A stretch of DNA of 64,000 bases from Littorina saxatilis (GCF_037325665.1 NC_090258.1:42738337-42802336), one strand, 5' to 3'; shown: positions 1 through 11,443, counted from the first letter of the stretch. Translations and numbers: made by a program. The notes: generated from the letters alone by a model not told the origin.

Positions 1-1517
1 ACAAAATGTACACAATGACGTATCCACAATTTTTCGCAAAAATAGAAACCTTTCTGTGGGCAAAATTCTGTACAATAATCGGTACTGGAACCATCTCAGA
101 CCAGTGTCTTTTGTTGTTTTAAAAACATGTTGAAAAATAGCCTTCTTATCTAACAAACAGTCTAAAGATTCAGACCATTTTTCGATACATTTTGGGACCG
201 TAGCATGTTCAATCAGTTTTTTGTAAATAAGTTGTGTCTTACCTTTACAAATACATTTCCACACAATGGGCTCTGTCATAATACAATGTTTATCAAATTC
301 TAAGCCGATTTTTCTCTGATATTTCTTAACAGCCTGGATTACACCTTGATACAATACAAAATCACCTCGCACATTTGGATATTTGATTTTAAACGCATTA
401 TAGGATAAGTATCCATTTTGTCCCAAAATATGACCAATCTGAGCTATTCCATTGTCGATCCAATTTTGAATGTACACTGTCTTTTTATCTCTCCGAATAT
501 TAACATTATAATGTAAACATTCTGATACAAAATCGTTAAAGGTTATAGGGTCACATTTTCCATGTAGTTTCTTATAATGTTTAAAAACATTGGTCCAAAA
601 CGGGTTTTCCATTCTCTGCATCAAAACATTTGCAAATTCCTCTCCTCTCATATTAATTGTTGTAACAGATGGACATGCTTTAAACAATAATCTTGATATT
701 AATCCAGTAAGGCCATCAACTCTTTTTAACCAAACGATTTTTAGAGATGACAGAAAACTTTTCACGTCAACCATCTTTAATCCTCCATCTTCATAGGGTT
801 GGGTGACCGTACTTCTTTTAATTTTATCTCTTTTTCCATCCCAAAGAAATTTGAAAAAAATATTATTTAACTCCATCATAAACTGTTCGTCTGGATCAGG
901 TAAATTAGTAAACAAATGTGTCAATTTGGAAATAGCCAAGGTTTTTAGGACTGTTATTTTACCAAAAGGTGTCAGGTTCCTTCTGGTCCATGAATTCAGA
1001 AGTTTTTGAATTTCCTTTAACTTATTTCTATAGTTAAGAAAAACAACCTCGGATATATTCACCGAAAAAATAACGCCAAGTGCTTTAAAATTATCCGGGT
1101 TCCAGGTAAAATTCATATCAGGCAAAAATCTTCTTTTGCTAAACTTTAAAGGTCCTAACCAAACTAGAATTGTTTTATCATAGTTCATTCTCAGACCTGA
1201 CAGTGATGCAAAATGTTGTAACACTTTTATACTTTCGCAAAAAGATTGCTCTGTACCATCAAGAAACAGACAGGTATCATCGGCGAATTGTGACAATAAA
1301 ATATTTTCGCCAAGAATATTCATACCACCAATCTTGTTGTTCTGGCGTACCATAAGAGACAATATTTCAGCACAAATCAAAAATAGATAAGGTGACAGCG
1401 GATCCCCTTGCCGGGTGCCTCGACCTACATTAAACCATGCTGAATACCGACCATTGACTGAAACACAGGACTTAATTTTGCAATAAAAAGTAAAAATCCA
1501 TCGTTTCATGTCATTTC
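1..1517 (-). mobile_element. L1/Tx1-type LINE, 3' part of ORF2 (partial)
   Basis: On the minus strand this reads as the second half of a LINE reverse transcriptase. Seen directly: RQGDPLSPYL (about 1386-1415), the catalytic FADD box (about 1273-1290), then a long C-terminal region with FLWDGKRDKIKR (about 800-850) and a CTFC zinc-knuckle-like motif at the left edge. The stretches I translated are open and the frame leaves the window without a stop. The same family is present as a longer copy at 22150-24778, which shares the WIFTFY..SCVS region. The 5' end breaks at about 1517, so endonuclease and early RT are missing, as in a 5'-truncated insertion. The L1/Tx1 assignment rests on the RT motifs and the long post-RT domain; exact clade not proven. 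Confidence 0.85.
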
Positions 1518-1559
1518 TATACAATTGTTGTTATAATCGTTTACAGGCAGGCAGGGTGT

Positions 1560-1638
1560 GCCGAAGAAAAATTTCCATTTTTATGTAATATTTTAATGGA
1601 CAATAAAGTGCTGTTATTGTTATTGTTATTGTTATTGT
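1560..1638 (+). mobile_element. Retroposon 3' tail ending in (GTTATT)n
   Basis: An AATAAAG sequence is followed by four GTTATT-like units. This is how truncated CR1/Rex1-type retroposons end elsewhere in the window (compare 9000-9035). No coding sequence is attached, so it is probably a very short 5'-truncated insertion abutting the LINE fragment on its left. Confidence 0.35.
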
Positions 1639-2440
1639 TTCACTACAGAAATGCCCAACACTGAGATAGATATTTTTCTTATGAGCGTGACAAGTGGTTA
1701 TACGGACAACATGAGTCACTTGATAAAAACTGATAAATCAAAAACAACCCCAAGCCGATTGAGTCTCTTGTCACTCCGAAGCACTGCCACAGTTGTCAGA
1801 TTTAGCATTCTGATAGAAATCTGTTTGGCGTTGAATCAATAATCAAAATGACGGCTCCAATGACGGGTCGCGAATTTTCAAGTAAATAATTGTTTCACTT
1901 ATTTATCATTACTTTTATGCATTCACACCTATCCGCTCATGTAGCCAGAAGCCAGTAGCATGAAAGTTCAGAGTTTCTTTTTCAGGAAATGTCCTATGTT
2001 GTTTGTGATCATGCGTTTTTCACCTCGCCTTTGAGAAAATGCTCTCATCGAACATTATAACATCAGAAAATTGAAAGCACAGACTTTCAAGATCAAACCA
2101 CAGTAGGCCTAGATACTGCCTTTCTTTTTACACATCGGGAAACAGAGTTTTGTATTGTCTGTTTAGATAAAGCTGATTTTACTTCGCTTCGAAAATGTTG
2201 GTACCGTTAGCTCATAATTTATTAACGTTAATTCCGTTACAGCAGCAGCGTAGTTTATAAAGTATTGTATGTCTGCAGCTTCGCTTTAGATCTAAGAAGA
2301 CTGGGGGGCAAAAATGGTTGAAAACAGATCTTTTTTGTTGCCGTAATTTGTCTTTGAATTTCGAGTTTAAATTGGGTTAGCTTCCCCTTAATACAAAAAC
2401 AAAGAGACTGCCAACGTTCCAAAATTCAGAATAAGAAAAT
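1639..2440. other. Unassigned non-coding stretch
   Basis: No convincing gene, RNA or repeat was seen. Short open frames here have no protein-like composition. Confidence 0.5.
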
Positions 2441-2570
2441 AAGAAAGGTGGGTTGTTGGAACGTTTGTTATTGACAAAACAATTCATTCATATATTAAAC
2501 AAATAATATATATTATATAGTGAATGTATTGTTTTGTCAATAACAAACGTTCCAACAACTTACCTTTCTT
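2441..2570. repeat. Hairpin, about 50-bp arms
   Basis: Positions 2441-2490 and 2521-2570 are inverted complements with only a few mismatches; each begins AAGAAAGGT when read inward. The loop is AT-rich with a TATATATTATATA run. It could form a long hairpin and looks like a fold-back or MITE-type insertion. Confidence 0.8.
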
Positions 2571-2623
2571 GGTTTTTGATACCCCGTTATACGTTACAAA
2601 ATGATCTATTGCAACTCATGTTA

Positions 2624-2722
2624 GGAATCCCGAGAAACTTTCTTTGTTTAGTTGGGCTTAGTCTCGACAAGCCGCAACACCCATAAATGCCTCACTAAAC
2701 AAAGAAAGTCTCTCGGGATTCC
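2624..2722. repeat. Hairpin, 29-bp arms
   Basis: Positions 2624-2652 and 2694-2722 are inverted complements with one mismatch, around a 41-bp loop. Different sequence from the hairpin at 2441-2570 but of the same class, and only 54 bp away. Confidence 0.8.
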
Positions 2723-4286
2723 CAATGATAGTTAAGAATAGAACATTCTCAATCAGCCTGATTGGCTTTTACTTTGACAATCCACGTTTCACATGAAAGC
2801 TCAAACCCATTCACCACCTCGAGTTATTGCATGGGGAACATGATATTTATTTAACATGTTGCAAGGACTAAGTGCAAAGACTGTTGTTTTTTGTTGTATA
2901 CTCGAGCCAAAAGAACATTTTCTGTTGTTACATGGGTCGTTTTCAAAAAATGTCGCGAAAGCTGTATCCGGACTTTGGCTCTGCACAGTCGTCGCGTCTT
3001 AAAACAAAGTAGATAACATTTTGTATCATTTTGTTCGTTGTCCAAGGTTCATTAACTTCCTGTAACAAAAATACAATTTTATGTTAGTATGGTTTGTAGG
3101 GCGTGCGTTATCTGACGCAAGGGTGCCAAAAAACGAGTGTCCCACGGTCGCCAACCAGTCTGTCAGATCTATTCGTTTCTGTTTTACAGTATCGGATAAT
3201 CATGAAATTTGGTCACATTATAGTCTTTATTGGTTTATTTTTGCTAGAGTTATTTTTTTTTATTAAAACTTGGTCTTAGGGGTGCATAATACGAAAAAAA
3301 ACTTTTGTCCCACAAAAATAGTCCTTGCTGTTACGACTGAAGAAAATTGATAACACTAAAAAATGTGGATCGCCAAACTCAGATTTGATTTGATCCAAAG
3401 AAAGAGAATGCTTTCATCAATTGATTAACTACAGATCATTATACAGTTGCAGACGACATGAACAACATCAAAATATTGCTGCCTTTCAACTAAGGTGAGA
3501 TGTCCCTCAAAATGTTGTCCTTGCTGTTACGGTACTTTCAAATTGAAAGAGTTCGATTCAAACTCTGAAAATCTCACAGTTTGTGGAAATGTTGATCCAG
3601 ATCAAGAATCACACAAGTTTATTTCAAAGCGACGTCGCTTTGAAAACACCCAAAATGTCCTTGCTGTTATAAATAAAGAGAATAATAATAAAAAAATAAT
3701 TACGGTCCTTGCTGTTTAGTGTTACGATTCTGGGGCCAGTTTCCACTGTGCGCACTGAACACGTACTTGTGTATAGGTCATGTCTTAAACTGCATATTTC
3801 AGTGACACATCTTTGGATTTTCCAGACTAAATTGGGTTACACAGTGGGTACTTTTGTAAAAGATCTTATCAGTTTTATATCTATTTTATTGTCTGCGCGA
3901 CGGTTAAATATACGCGTATCCTCTGTTATGAACGAGAACAGACTTTGCTCTGTCGCAAGTGCTCGTTTTCTTCGAGATTTTAAGCTGATTTCTCTGGTCA
4001 GCACCTAACATTGCTGCGAAAACATCAATCACAACTGCTGAATAAAATAGTTCATTGACTGTAAGTCTTATTAGTTTTGTTTTTTGAATCTGACTATTGT
4101 TCTGACAGGATCAGTGAATGGGCGTTCCCGCTCACCACGGAACTCAGAATAGCTTCGTGACGTTGTTATTGCTTCAAATATAAAAGCGTCTTTGGCAGCA
4201 GTAGACACTTATTTGCCTGTCTCTATAGTTTATTTGCGGGCTTTCAATTGTCTTTTTAGAATTTTTCTTCTCCGTTCATCCCGGAG
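2723..4286. other. Unassigned stretch with a recurring GTCCTTGCTGTTA motif
   Basis: No gene recognised. The 12-13-base motif GTCCTTGCTGTT(A) occurs four times (3321, 3517, 3657, 3705) at irregular spacing in otherwise unlike sequence. A 14-bp perfect palindrome, AAGCGACGTCGCTT, lies at 3628-3641. The stretch ends at the assembly gap. Confidence 0.5.
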
Positions 4287-4486
4287 NNNNNNNNNNNNNN
4301 NNNNNNNNNNNNNNNNNNNNNNNNNNNNNNNNNNNNNNNNNNNNNNNNNNNNNNNNNNNNNNNNNNNNNNNNNNNNNNNNNNNNNNNNNNNNNNNNNNNN
4401 NNNNNNNNNNNNNNNNNNNNNNNNNNNNNNNNNNNNNNNNNNNNNNNNNNNNNNNNNNNNNNNNNNNNNNNNNNNNNNNNNNNNNN
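4287..4486. other. Assembly gap (200 N)
   Basis: Exactly 200 N, a placeholder length, so the real missing length is unknown. Open frames spanning it have no meaning. Confidence 1.
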
Positions 4487-5072
4487 AATTGGGTTGTGAG
4501 TGAAGCGTAGCTCTGGCTTGTCACTCACTTCCACTACACATAAATGCGCGCAAGGATTTAGTTCTTCAAACATTTCTGCTTTCTGTAGCTATGCAGGGTT
4601 TGTGGATGTGGAACGTGGGAATATTACAGTTTGGAAGGTGAGGATTCTGATAGACTCGATGCAAATTGTCCGAACTATAGCTATGGCGTGCCCCTTTAAT
4701 AGCTCATAATGATTAGCCAAATATGGAAAGGCAAAACTAGATTCAAGTAGCTGAAAATTGAAACACGAATGGCGGCTTGATTGAAACTTTACGAAATGGA
4801 AATCCTGTGTGTTTTCCAACACATGAATGTACAAATCAGTGTTTTGGGTCTACAGAACACGACAAATCCCGTCCAAGTCCACTTCACAACAACTTCACAA
4901 GCCCATGTCTTCAGAACTTCGCAATTCCATGTGTATACGAGCCACGAAAGTCACACATTGGCTGGATTCATGTCTGACGACATATCTGTGGTAAGTTTAA
5001 AGGCTGTCTCCATGGTAAAAAAAAATACTGAAATAACCATTTGTTTCTCTTTCTTCTTTCAATTTAATGACT
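4487..5072. other. Unassigned non-coding stretch
   Basis: Nothing recognised. Open frames here lack domain-like sequence. Confidence 0.5.
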
Positions 5073-5439
5073 TATGCGCTAGACTTACTTACTTAATTAC
5101 TGCCTTTCACGCCTGTTGGCGTGTAGGGCAGCGACAAAGGACCTCACTTTTGTCTGTCTCTTGCAAGCCTTTCCAGGGTCGCCCAGGAGTGGTTGAGGTC
5201 CTTTGATTCCCCCTCCACTGTACGTCTCCAAGTCTGCTTGGGTCTTCCCCGCTTCCTCTTTCCTTCTGGGGTCCATCGAAGTGCCACCTGGGAATGGAGT
5301 CGTTTTCCATTCGTAGTACATGGCCAATCCATCTCCATCTTCTCTGGGTTATGAGTGTCTCCATTTCTTCCATGTTGCATCGTTGGAGAAGGTCGTTGTT
5401 AGAGATCTTTCTGGGCCAGAATATTCTCTATGCGCTAGA
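5073..5439. repeat. 11-bp target-site duplication around the LINE fragment
   Basis: TATGCGCTAGA at 5073-5083 and again at 5429-5439, immediately outside the LINE fragment. It fixes both ends of the insertion. Confidence 0.8.
5084..5428 (-). mobile_element. 5'-truncated LINE, ORF2 C-terminus plus tail
   Basis: The minus strand encodes the familiar tail of a LINE ORF2: RRWRWIGHVLRMENDSIPR followed by WTPEGKRKRGRPKQTWRRT and LERLARDRQK. The motif is spread over more than one frame, so at least one frameshift lies after the IPR residues. The 3' end is a short AAGT-type tail (CTTACTTACTTA on the plus strand). The 11-bp sequence TATGCGCTAGA flanks it at 5073-5083 and 5429-5439, a clean target-site duplication. 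This is a dead-on-arrival target-primed insertion of 345 bp. Confidence 0.8.
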
Positions 5440-6064
5440 GTTCGTATTCAATATGTTCCAGTGAAGATAATGACTCACTTTTCTAACCCGTATTCTCAAA
5501 AGCTCGGGAGAAAACGAAAGAAAATAATGTCCCTCTCTGGAAGTGACGTGTGGCTGGTGGCTTGATTCGGCCTTCCGCCATTTTGACAGAGATGGGAGAG
5601 TGAACCACAGCTTCGCGTAACAATCTGAACACGCATGCCGCATCAAATTGTCAATAGACAACCACTGATGTTGATAAAGTAAGAGATCTGTCTTACATAA
5701 TTGAGTTTCGGCGCTGTTTGGTTGCAAAGAAATGTGCGCAGTCTATATCACAAGTAGGTTTGGAAAGTGCATTTTCCGATGATATCGACGCAGCTAAGTA
5801 TCAGGATCAGGAATATTGCGTCGCGGAACCTTTCAGATTATGACGCAATGTTGGCAAGAGAGCGCCTCGCCTAGCCCTACTTAAAACGATTTAAAACCTA
5901 TCATTTTGGAATTTGTTCTCTTCCATAAAAAGTCTGAAGTCCATTGCTACTAAATTAAATAGCCTCTGGACTTATTTGAAAAATACACCCTTTCCTAATA
6001 GTTTTCTTAGTGCTGGCAATCAATAGTACTAGTAATGAGAGGGATGCACGACTCGTACCCTTTG
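5440..6064. other. Unassigned non-coding stretch
   Basis: No gene or known repeat recognised between the LINE fragment and the next hairpin. Confidence 0.5.
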
Positions 6065-6130
6065 ATGACAGTGAGGGGCGACATTTGTATTGTTGTAGGC
6101 TATAATACAAATGTCGCCCCTCACTGTCAT
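6065..6130. repeat. Perfect 27-bp hairpin
   Basis: Arms 6065-6091 and 6104-6130 are perfect inverted complements around a 12-bp loop (arm core GTGAGGGGCGACATTTGT). The lack of mismatches suggests a young or homogenised structure. Confidence 0.85.
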
Positions 6131-6609
6131 TAGGGCTAAATGTCACTTTTGTTAACTCCTTCATGATACGAACCCACCTTACTGTCACGGGACGCAGGGG
6201 TGGCCACATTTTTGTCAATTCAGCTTTCCCCGGGTATGTAACATGTCATTTTTAACTTACCCGCACAAAAATCAGGTTACCCACAATCTGAATGCAAAAA
6301 CTCGTCCCCACCCCTACACACAGTCATGGAGTTGCGCTCACGCACACTCCACTGTCGAAATCTAACCAAGGAAATTCGTCCTTCCATTCTGGCAAAAACC
6401 TTCTGACACCGTTTTGATCTGTCGCAGTGTCGATTCTAGACCGCGCATTCCCGCAAATATGAAAGAAATCCCGCAAAAATAAAATTTGGATGCGCGCCTT
6501 TTCACGCAAAGAAATACCAATTCCCGCATTTTCAAACATCTTGTGCATGCGCGATATAATAAATATAATTTCGTCAAACAGCCTAGCGTTGCAGAGCGTA
6601 AGCGCTTGC

Positions 6610-6723
6610 AATCTTTTTGAGACAAGTGAGGCCCTGACAAGGATGTTTACATTTACCTATGTTTTCAAAAGTTACATTTTCCCTAAACATCCTTATCAGG
6701 GCCTCACTTGTCTCAAAAAGATT
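6610..6723. repeat. 40-bp-arm hairpin
   Basis: Arms 6610-6649 and 6684-6723 are inverted complements with one mismatch (core TGAGACAAGTGAGGCCCT), loop about 34 bp. This is the fourth hairpin in the first 7 kb, each of different sequence. Confidence 0.85.
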
Positions 6724-6783
6724 CACTTTTTCTCCCACAAGTCTTTGCTTCCCTTTGTGGTCACTTCCTGTTTTACATTCAAA

Positions 6784-6933
6784 ATGGCCACCACGATAAG
6801 TGAAAGCGTGGATTTTTTCAAGAATGGAGACCCATGTGCAAATCAGCTTGACGACAAGTTGCCAAGTGAGGCAAAACATCCAAATAAATGGTCTTGGAAG
6901 TGGATGAAGGAGTTAGATTCTCAAAAAAGATAA
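6784..6933 (+). CDS. Short hypothetical ORF (49 aa)
   Basis: Starts ATGGCCACC, a good eukaryotic initiation context, and reads MATTISESVDFFKNGDPCAN onward to KWMKELDSQKR and TAA. No domain recognised. It could be a first exon or a chance frame; nothing downstream continues it because a long CT microsatellite follows. Confidence 0.2.
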   Translation: MATTISESVDFFKNGDPCANQLDDKLPSEAKHPNKWSWKWMKELDSQKR

Positions 6934-7035
6934 TGGAGTTTATGATTAAGAAGTTTCTGTTGTGCATGCAACGATGAAATTACATACACCTGACTTCACT
7001 CTTCAGGCAAGAAAGCCATCAGGAACCATACGTTG

Positions 7036-7036
<1 letters not shown>

Positions 7037-7089
<53 letters not shown>

Positions 7090-7142
7090 TTGAAGTCTCT
7101 CTCTCTCTCTCTTTGAAGTCTCTCTCTCTCTCTTTGAAGTCT

Positions 7143-7201
<59 letters not shown>
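7037..7201. repeat. (CT)n microsatellite with TTTGAAGT interruptions
   Basis: About 165 bp of CT dinucleotides interrupted several times by TTTGAAGT. Minus-strand frames through it give only RERERE peptides and are not genes. Confidence 0.95.
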
Positions 7202-7202
<1 letters not shown>

Positions 7203-7353
7203 AAGTCGTGGGGGCAATGACGGCCTCCGGGATGCCACAGATTCCATCCTCCCCCAGCCTAGAGACTGGGACTTTTTGTTCTTATTTACGATAGAGTGAC
7301 ATAAATCAATAATTAGCAAAGATTCTATAATTTTAAACTAATCTTTGTTTCAG

Positions 7354-7464
7354 TTGGTCATGGTGATTTGGGCAATGACAACACCGGCATCGTGGGTGAT
7401 TTGGGCAGCGATGACCCCTCCGTCAAGGATTGCGACGTGACGAGCACACATGCAGAACCGCTTG
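7354..7464 (+). other. Exon-like segment encoding GDLGNDNTGIV repeat
   Basis: Bounded by TTTGTTTCAG (acceptor-like) and CTTG|GTATGT (donor-like). In the second phase it is open and reads GHGDLGNDNTGIVGDLGSD then PSVKDCD and THAEPL. The homologous segment at 11444-11808 keeps both splice-like sites. It may be a duplicated internal exon of an unknown gene or a repeat that mimics one. Confidence 0.35.
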
Positions 7465-7490
7465 GTATGTTTATACCGCCACCATCATAA

Positions 7491-7729
7491 GTGACGGTTT
7501 CTGAGACTTCCACTACTCGTGCAGAACTTCTGATTGGAGAAACTCGAGGTCAAAGCTTGTTCCCAAATGTTCTTATTATTATTTCACATTGCTCAACATC
7601 CAGTTAGCAACACAGGCTAGATGTTAAGCAACGTGAAATAATAATAACACATTTTGGGACAAACTTTGACCTGTAGTTTCTCCAATCAGAAGCTTCTGCA
7701 CGAGTAATGGAAGTCGCAGAAACCGCCAC
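7491..7729. repeat. Long imperfect hairpin (about 100-bp arms)
   Basis: The left arm, beginning GACGGTTTCTGAGACTTCC, pairs with the right arm ending GGAAGTCGCAGAAACCGCC. The centre contains GATGTTAAGCAA, similar to the tail shared by the SINEs in this window. The same hairpin with a shortened centre is at 11835-12029. Confidence 0.75.
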
Positions 7730-7829
7730 AATATTATTTAAATTTTATTTATATATAGATGCTACATGTCGGGTTCATCTACGGGGCTAGTGACAGACCG
7801 CCAATGATGTTTTTTGTTGTTTTTTAGTT

Positions 7830-7905
7830 GGCAGCATGGGGATATCTTGAGAAGGCTCTCCGTAGTCGGCTAGACGTTAAGCAATGCTAATAATAATAAT
7901 AATAG
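7830..7905 (+). mobile_element. SINE-type 3' tail fragment
   Basis: Reads GTAGTCGGCTAGACGTTAAG followed by AATAATAATAAT. The same tail (CGGCTGGACGTTAAGCAA) occurs at 12590, 13345, 17880 and, inverted, at 33100. Only the tail is left here. Confidence 0.5.
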
Positions 7906-8104
7906 CACTTGAGCAAAGAGCTAAAACATTTCGAGGTACGGTAGAGTGTTTGACATAAATAATAATAATAATACGAATATTTATAACGCGCACATATCTC
8001 CCCAACAGGCGACTCAAGGCGCACATACACTCATTCACACACACGGAGACTTAAAGTCACCAACACACACACACACCAGCAACCATTAAAATATGTACAG
8101 TTAT

Positions 8105-9035
8105 TCAAGGTGGGATGGACAATGATAATGGACAACAGGAGGGGGGAACATGTACACAGGGAGATAGTGATCAAGGGGGAGGTCGAAGAGAAGGTAGAGC
8201 AGTATAGGTATTTGGGGGTGATTATAGACAATAAGTTGACATGGAAACCAAACTCTGATGCCCTTGTGAAGAAACTCCACTCTCGCCTGTACTTTTTGAG
8301 AAAACTCAGGTCTTTTAACATCTGCAGACAAGAAATCCTTCAGATGTTTTACACTTCAACGTGCAATAGTGTGTTGTACTTTGGCTCCGTGTGTTGGGGT
8401 GGCAACATCAACAAGCAAGACAGGGATAGATTAGATAAATTCATCAGGAAAGCAAGTGGGGTGGTTGGGAGGAAGCAGGACAATTTCACATCAACACATG
8501 AACGACGACTGACTGACAAGGTACAGAAGATTTTGGCTGACGACTCGCACCCACTCAGACCGGAATTTGACAGTAGACGGACAGACAGGAGCAACAAATT
8601 CAGACAACCAACCGCAAGATCCACACGCTACAGAAATTCGTTCATTCCATCTGCAATTCACATCTTCAATTCTCAGGTGGGGCGGTAGATGCTGGTGTTG
8701 TCGCTCTGATGCACGGGGTCAGTGTTCTGTATTGTTTCAGTATTGTTGATTTTGTTTTGCATGATTATATACTCTTATTCTACTCTCTTAGACAATATGT
8801 GATAACCGGCAAGGTGCTGACTTTCTTTTGTGCATTGTTGATGGTGAATGCATGTTAATTTATTTTTAATATACTTTCTTATGTGATAACCAATGTGCTA
8901 TATTTTCTCAGGACAATGAACAAATGTTTATTTTGAATGTTTTATGTATGTTATTATTACGGACACAAACGCTCAGCAATGTAATTTCTCTTTTAGAGAT
9001 TAATAAAGTTATTGTATTGTATTGTATTGTATTGG
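8105..9035 (+). mobile_element. Rex1/CR1-type LINE, 5'-truncated 3' end with 192-aa ORF2 remnant
   Basis: The frame 8110-8688 gives the terminal domain of a LINE ORF2: QYRYLGVIIDNKLTWKPN, LRKLRSFNICRQEILQMFY and NSVLYFGSVCWGGN, which is typical of Rex1-like CR1-superfamily elements. About 340 bp of 3' untranslated sequence follow, ending AATAAAGTTATTGTATTGTATTG. The endonuclease and RT core are absent. The remnant is open over 192 codons. A LINE fragment at 56840-57893 covers the opposite (N-terminal) end of what may be the same family. Its tail abuts the tail of the opposite-strand LINE at 9036. Confidence 0.8.
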
Positions 9036-11395
9036 GGTGGGCAGTGTAGAATGCATGGATTATGTGGAAAAAAGGAATGTCTTGAGTGCAGATTTGAATG
9101 ATTCGAGGGACTGTTGTTGACGGAGGGGGAGAGGTAGTGTGTTCCATTGGCTAGGTGCTTGGAAAGAAAATGAGCGTTGACCTGCTGTTTTGAGTTTGGT
9201 GTGGGGGATGTTGAGCTTGAGGGAGCCGGCAGATGATCTGAGTGCTCGTGAAGGGACATAGAGAGAGAGAGAGTCGGAGAGATAGGCAGGGGCGAGACCA
9301 TGGAGGCTTTTGTATGTGATACGAGCAGGAACGGGCAACCAGTGGAGCTGATTTAGGAGGGGGGTGATATGATCTCCCTTTTTCTTTCGTAAGGCAAGAC
9401 GGGCAGAGCTATTTTGAATGCGTTGGAGACGAGAGATAGAAGAAGAGGGAAGACCCGCCAAGAGAGAGTTACAATAGTCAAGACGTGAGAGAATGGTGGA
9501 CGTGACCAGTTTGGCGGTAGCATCTGTGGTGAGGTACTTGCGGATAGTGGCGATGCGGCGGAGTTGGAAGTAGCAGGTGCGAGAGACAGAAGAGATGTGT
9601 TGTTTCATGGAAAGGGTGTTGTCTAGAGTGACTCCGAGGTTTTTGACAGCAGAAGACAGAGGGACAGAAGAGTCAGAGAGTTGATGAGAGTCGGAAGTGG
9701 CTTTGGAGAGTTTGGATGTAGTGCCTATTAGGATAGCTTCAGTTTTGTTGCTATTGAGCTGAAGTTTGATTTCTGTCATCCAATTCTGCACGTCAGTGAT
9801 AGTGTCAGAGATAGAGGAAAGAAGAGATTCAGACTGGTCAGGGGAAGAGCTGTTGTGAAGTTGAGAGTCGTCGGCAAAAGAGTGGTGGAGAACGTTGTGT
9901 CGGTCAAGGATGTGGTCAAGAGGTTGAGTGTAGAGAGTAATTAGTACAGGCCCAAGGACTGAGCCCTGAGGGACTCCGCACTCAAGCCTGATGGGGTCAG
10001 AGTTCAGTTTGTCAATCGAAACAGTCTGGTAGCGGTCGGTGAAATAAGAAGAGAACCAAGAAAGAGCTGTGCTATGGATACCAAAGGTGTGCTGAAGGCG
10101 TTGAAGGAGGATGTTGTGGTCGACTGTGTCAAAGGCCGCTGATAGATCAAGTAGAGCGACGGCAGAGATTTCAGCTTGGTCAGTGGCAAGGAGGAGATCA
10201 GTAGTGATTTTGAGAAGGGCAGTTTCGGTGGAGTGGTGAGGACGATAGGCAGATTGAAGCGGAGAGAGAAGATTGTTGCAAAGAAGGTGAGAGTTGAGTT
10301 GTTTTAGGACGACTCTTTCAAGGAGTTTGGAGATGAAGGAAAGGTTTGAGACAGGGCGGTAGTTGCTGAGAGTGTTTGGGTCGAGCGATGGTTTCTTCAG
10401 TAGATGTTTGACAATAGCAGTCTTAAAGGAGTTGGGGACAGTGCCTGTTTGCAGAGAAGTGTTGATGATTTTGAGAATAGAAGGGAGGAGTTCAGGAAGA
10501 CAGTCAGAGTAGAGTTGTGTGGGAAGAGGGTCAAGGTCACAGGTTTTCAAGGTCATTTCTTTGAGGACTTTCTCCAGGTCAGTGAGAGTGAGAGGCTGAA
10601 AGTGTGTGAAGGGAGTGCCTGTAAATGCAGGAGGAGTTTCAGAGTTTTGGTGTGGGATTTTGTCTAGTTTGTCACGGATGGTTTGGATCTTGTTATGGAA
10701 GTAATCAGAGAAAGCTTGCGACAGTTTGGAGGGGTCGATGTTGTTGGGCAAGGGAGAAGCAGAAGAGCAGCCAAGAAGGTCATTCACTGTGGAGAAGAGT
10801 GTTTTGGCAGAGGTTGTTTCACAGATTTTGGTGCTGTAGTGCGATTGTTTGGCGTCTGCGATGAGTGTCTGAGCATGTTCCATTTGCTTGTTGTAAATCT
10901 GTCTGTCAACTACCAGCTTTGAGGTTCGCAACTTCCTCTCTGCTCGGCGACGCAACTGTTTTGTATACTTAACTTCAGCTGTGATCGAGGGTGCAGAAGG
11001 CCAATCTACGATGAGTTTGGTTTTTGCGGGTGCATGTTCGTCAAGAAGTGTGCTGAGAGTGGAGTCGTAATGACGTACAGGGTCTGAGGATACCGGAGGA
11101 TCAAGCAGTCGGCGGGCTGCTTCTGCGCGAAATGTGTCAGTGTTAACTTCTTTGAGGTTACGGCGGACTACGCGCTTTTTCTGTTTGGATGGTTTGGCCA
11201 TCTTAAGAGAGAACAAAACTGCAGAATGATCGGATCTGAGGTAGTCATTCAGCAGGATGTCGTACACCAGGTCAGTGGACTCGTGGGTGACAATCCAGTC
11301 AATGATGTGTGTTTTGCGTGTGGGAGCGTCTACATGCTGTTTGAGGTCGTGACAGTCAAGAAGGTCCATCGTCTGTCTTGTGTCGGTGTTATAAA
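9036..11395 (-). mobile_element. CR1-type LINE with 780-codon open ORF2 (5'-truncated)
   Basis: One open frame of 780 codons (9060-11402). It begins inside the AP endonuclease domain, whose last motif LRSDHSAVLF is at about residues 50-60, then runs through a complete reverse transcriptase: SAYRPHHSTETALL, DLSAAFDTVDH, GVPQGSVLGP and the catalytic SFADDSQL. A C-terminal region with RRIATIRKYLT, SRLDYCNSLLAGLP and LHWLPVPARI, normal for CR1-like ORF2, ends at FLFST. No frame damage was seen, so the insertion is recent, but the N-terminal endonuclease and any ORF1 are missing. The 3' end meets the (ATTGT)n tail of the neighbouring plus-strand LINE. Confidence 0.9.
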
Positions 11396-11443
11396 TCAAC
11401 AATAAGCAAAGATTCTATAATTTTAAACTAATCTTTGTTTCAG

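Larger units (their letters stand above)
7303..7780 (+). repeat. Duplicated block, copy A
   Basis: Homologous over its length to 11390-12077. Order: AT-rich lead with a CTTTGTTTCAG acceptor-like site, an exon-like segment (7354-7464), a donor-like GTATGT, a long imperfect hairpin (7491-7729) and a tail reading GATGCTACATGTCGGGTTC. The two copies now flank two LINE insertions. Copy A has about one and a half 33-bp units where copy B has about nine. Confidence 0.8.

Noticed and set aside
2801-3266. Short ORFs of 60-64 codons
   Set aside because: No start context, domain or codon pattern; length expected by chance.
4192-4573. ORFs spanning 4287-4486
   Set aside because: They cross 200 N.
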